This document shows positions 21,851 to 22,150 of a stretch of DNA of 22,150 nt, in pieces. Location of the stretch: the NCBI GenBank assembly GCA_031266495.1, contig JAISAX010000846.1, positions 1 through 22,150 on the forward strand, read 5' to 3'. This DNA comes from Opitutaceae bacterium (GTDB lineage: Bacteria; Verrucomicrobiota; Verrucomicrobiae; Opitutales; Opitutaceae). Position 1 is the first letter of the stretch, and each line of letters starts with the position of its first letter. Made by a program: the position numbers and the translations under genes. Under the pieces are notes generated by a model. The model was not told the DNA's origin. It worked only from the letters and a program-made list of their open reading frames with translations, and did no database searches.

Positions 21851-22150
21851 GGGAGTTGACTGTTTTGGTTGGTGTGGAGGAAGACGGTATCGGGCGGCGG
21901 AGCGGGGTGGAGGGAATGAGGGATTATGAATCCGGACCAGATTTGTCCGCTCGTTGGCAACGGAGAGGTTATAGCGATGGCAAATGCGGGCGTTCTCATA
22001 GTGGACGGGCAGGCGAGGTGACGGAATTAATACATCCGTTAATTTGCGCGAACAGACGCCAATGGGCAATAGACACGATTACTAACACGTTATGATCAGT
22101 TGTCGGAATTTTCCGGGACGGGCTGAGGAGCCGATTGACAGACGGGGGGG
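21851..22150. other. Upstream region of the PEP-CTERM gene at the window edge
   Basis: I see no gene in these 300 bp. They contain the operator candidate at 22081-22094, a small inverted repeat ACGGA/TCCGT at about 22021-22039, and a run of at least seven G at 22144-22150 cut by the window edge, equivalent to a C-tract on the minus strand. Confidence 0.5.
22081..22094 (-). promoter_or_regulatory. Operator candidate upstream of the third PEP-CTERM gene
   Basis: ACTAACACGTTATG shares the TAACACGTTAT core with the sites at 9660 and 17311. On the minus strand TTGCCC follows 13 bases after ACGTGTTA, matching the offset of TTGTCC at two other sites. The distance to the start at 21850 is longer (230 bp), so a long leader would be needed. 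Confidence 0.6.

Noticed and set aside
21014..22069. Longer form of the third PEP-CTERM protein starting at 22069
   Set aside because: The extra 73 residues are Pro- and Arg-rich and would put the signal peptide in the middle of the protein.
1..22150. tRNA or rRNA genes
   Set aside because: No cloverleaf-like segment with a TTCRANNC T-arm or conserved rRNA block was noticed on either strand.

Overview
The window looks like a chromosome segment from a high-GC Verrucomicrobiota bacterium, most likely of the Opitutaceae type. I infer this from three features seen together: several exported proteins with PEP-CTERM-like sorting tails, a prepilin-like protein with a FTLIELL helix and a C-terminal NYLFFDGHV motif, and a large set of secreted polysaccharide-degrading enzymes. 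The intergenic spaces are also rich in structured repeats. No rRNA, tRNA, CRISPR array or transposase gene was seen.

Layout. Positions 104-5000 (+ strand) hold a repetitive PEP-CTERM surface protein, a large secreted clan-A-like glycoside hydrolase, and a trehalase-like gene broken by a hairpin repeat. Positions 5257-9608 (- strand) hold cytoplasmic sugar metabolism: cofactor-independent phosphoglycerate mutase, a ROK-family sugar kinase and a mannose-6-phosphate-isomerase-like cupin protein. Positions 9715-12600 are a decayed zone. It contains an AbiEi-type antitoxin whose AbiEii toxin has lost its middle, a copied 5' end of the isomerase-like gene, a DUF1016 (YhcG-like) nuclease gene with an in-frame stop, and several hairpin-rich elements with inverted ends. 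Positions 12636-17260 (- strand) form a probable operon of prepilin-like protein, heparinase II/III-like lyase and alginate-lyase-family protein. It is followed by a PEP-CTERM-like protein (17391-18263, -), an AraC regulator (18512-19375, -), a divergent FAD-dependent oxidoreductase (19516-20946, +) and a third PEP-CTERM protein (21014-21850, -).

Common theme. The intact genes fit a bacterium that takes apart uronic-acid-containing or other complex polysaccharides outside the cytoplasm and channels the sugars through a kinase, an isomerase-like protein and glycolysis. Two signals tie separate loci together. A near-palindromic site (consensus GATAACACGTTATC) lies 50-51 bp upstream of three start codons and further upstream of a fourth gene, which suggests a shared regulon. 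Poly-C tracts (C12-C14) recur just downstream of stop codons, always C-rich on the coding strand. A third signal is a family of elements bounded by CTGA(A/T)GTTACGC inverted ends with dissimilar hairpin interiors.

Limits. All family names come from reading motifs by eye. No homology search or folding calculation was run.
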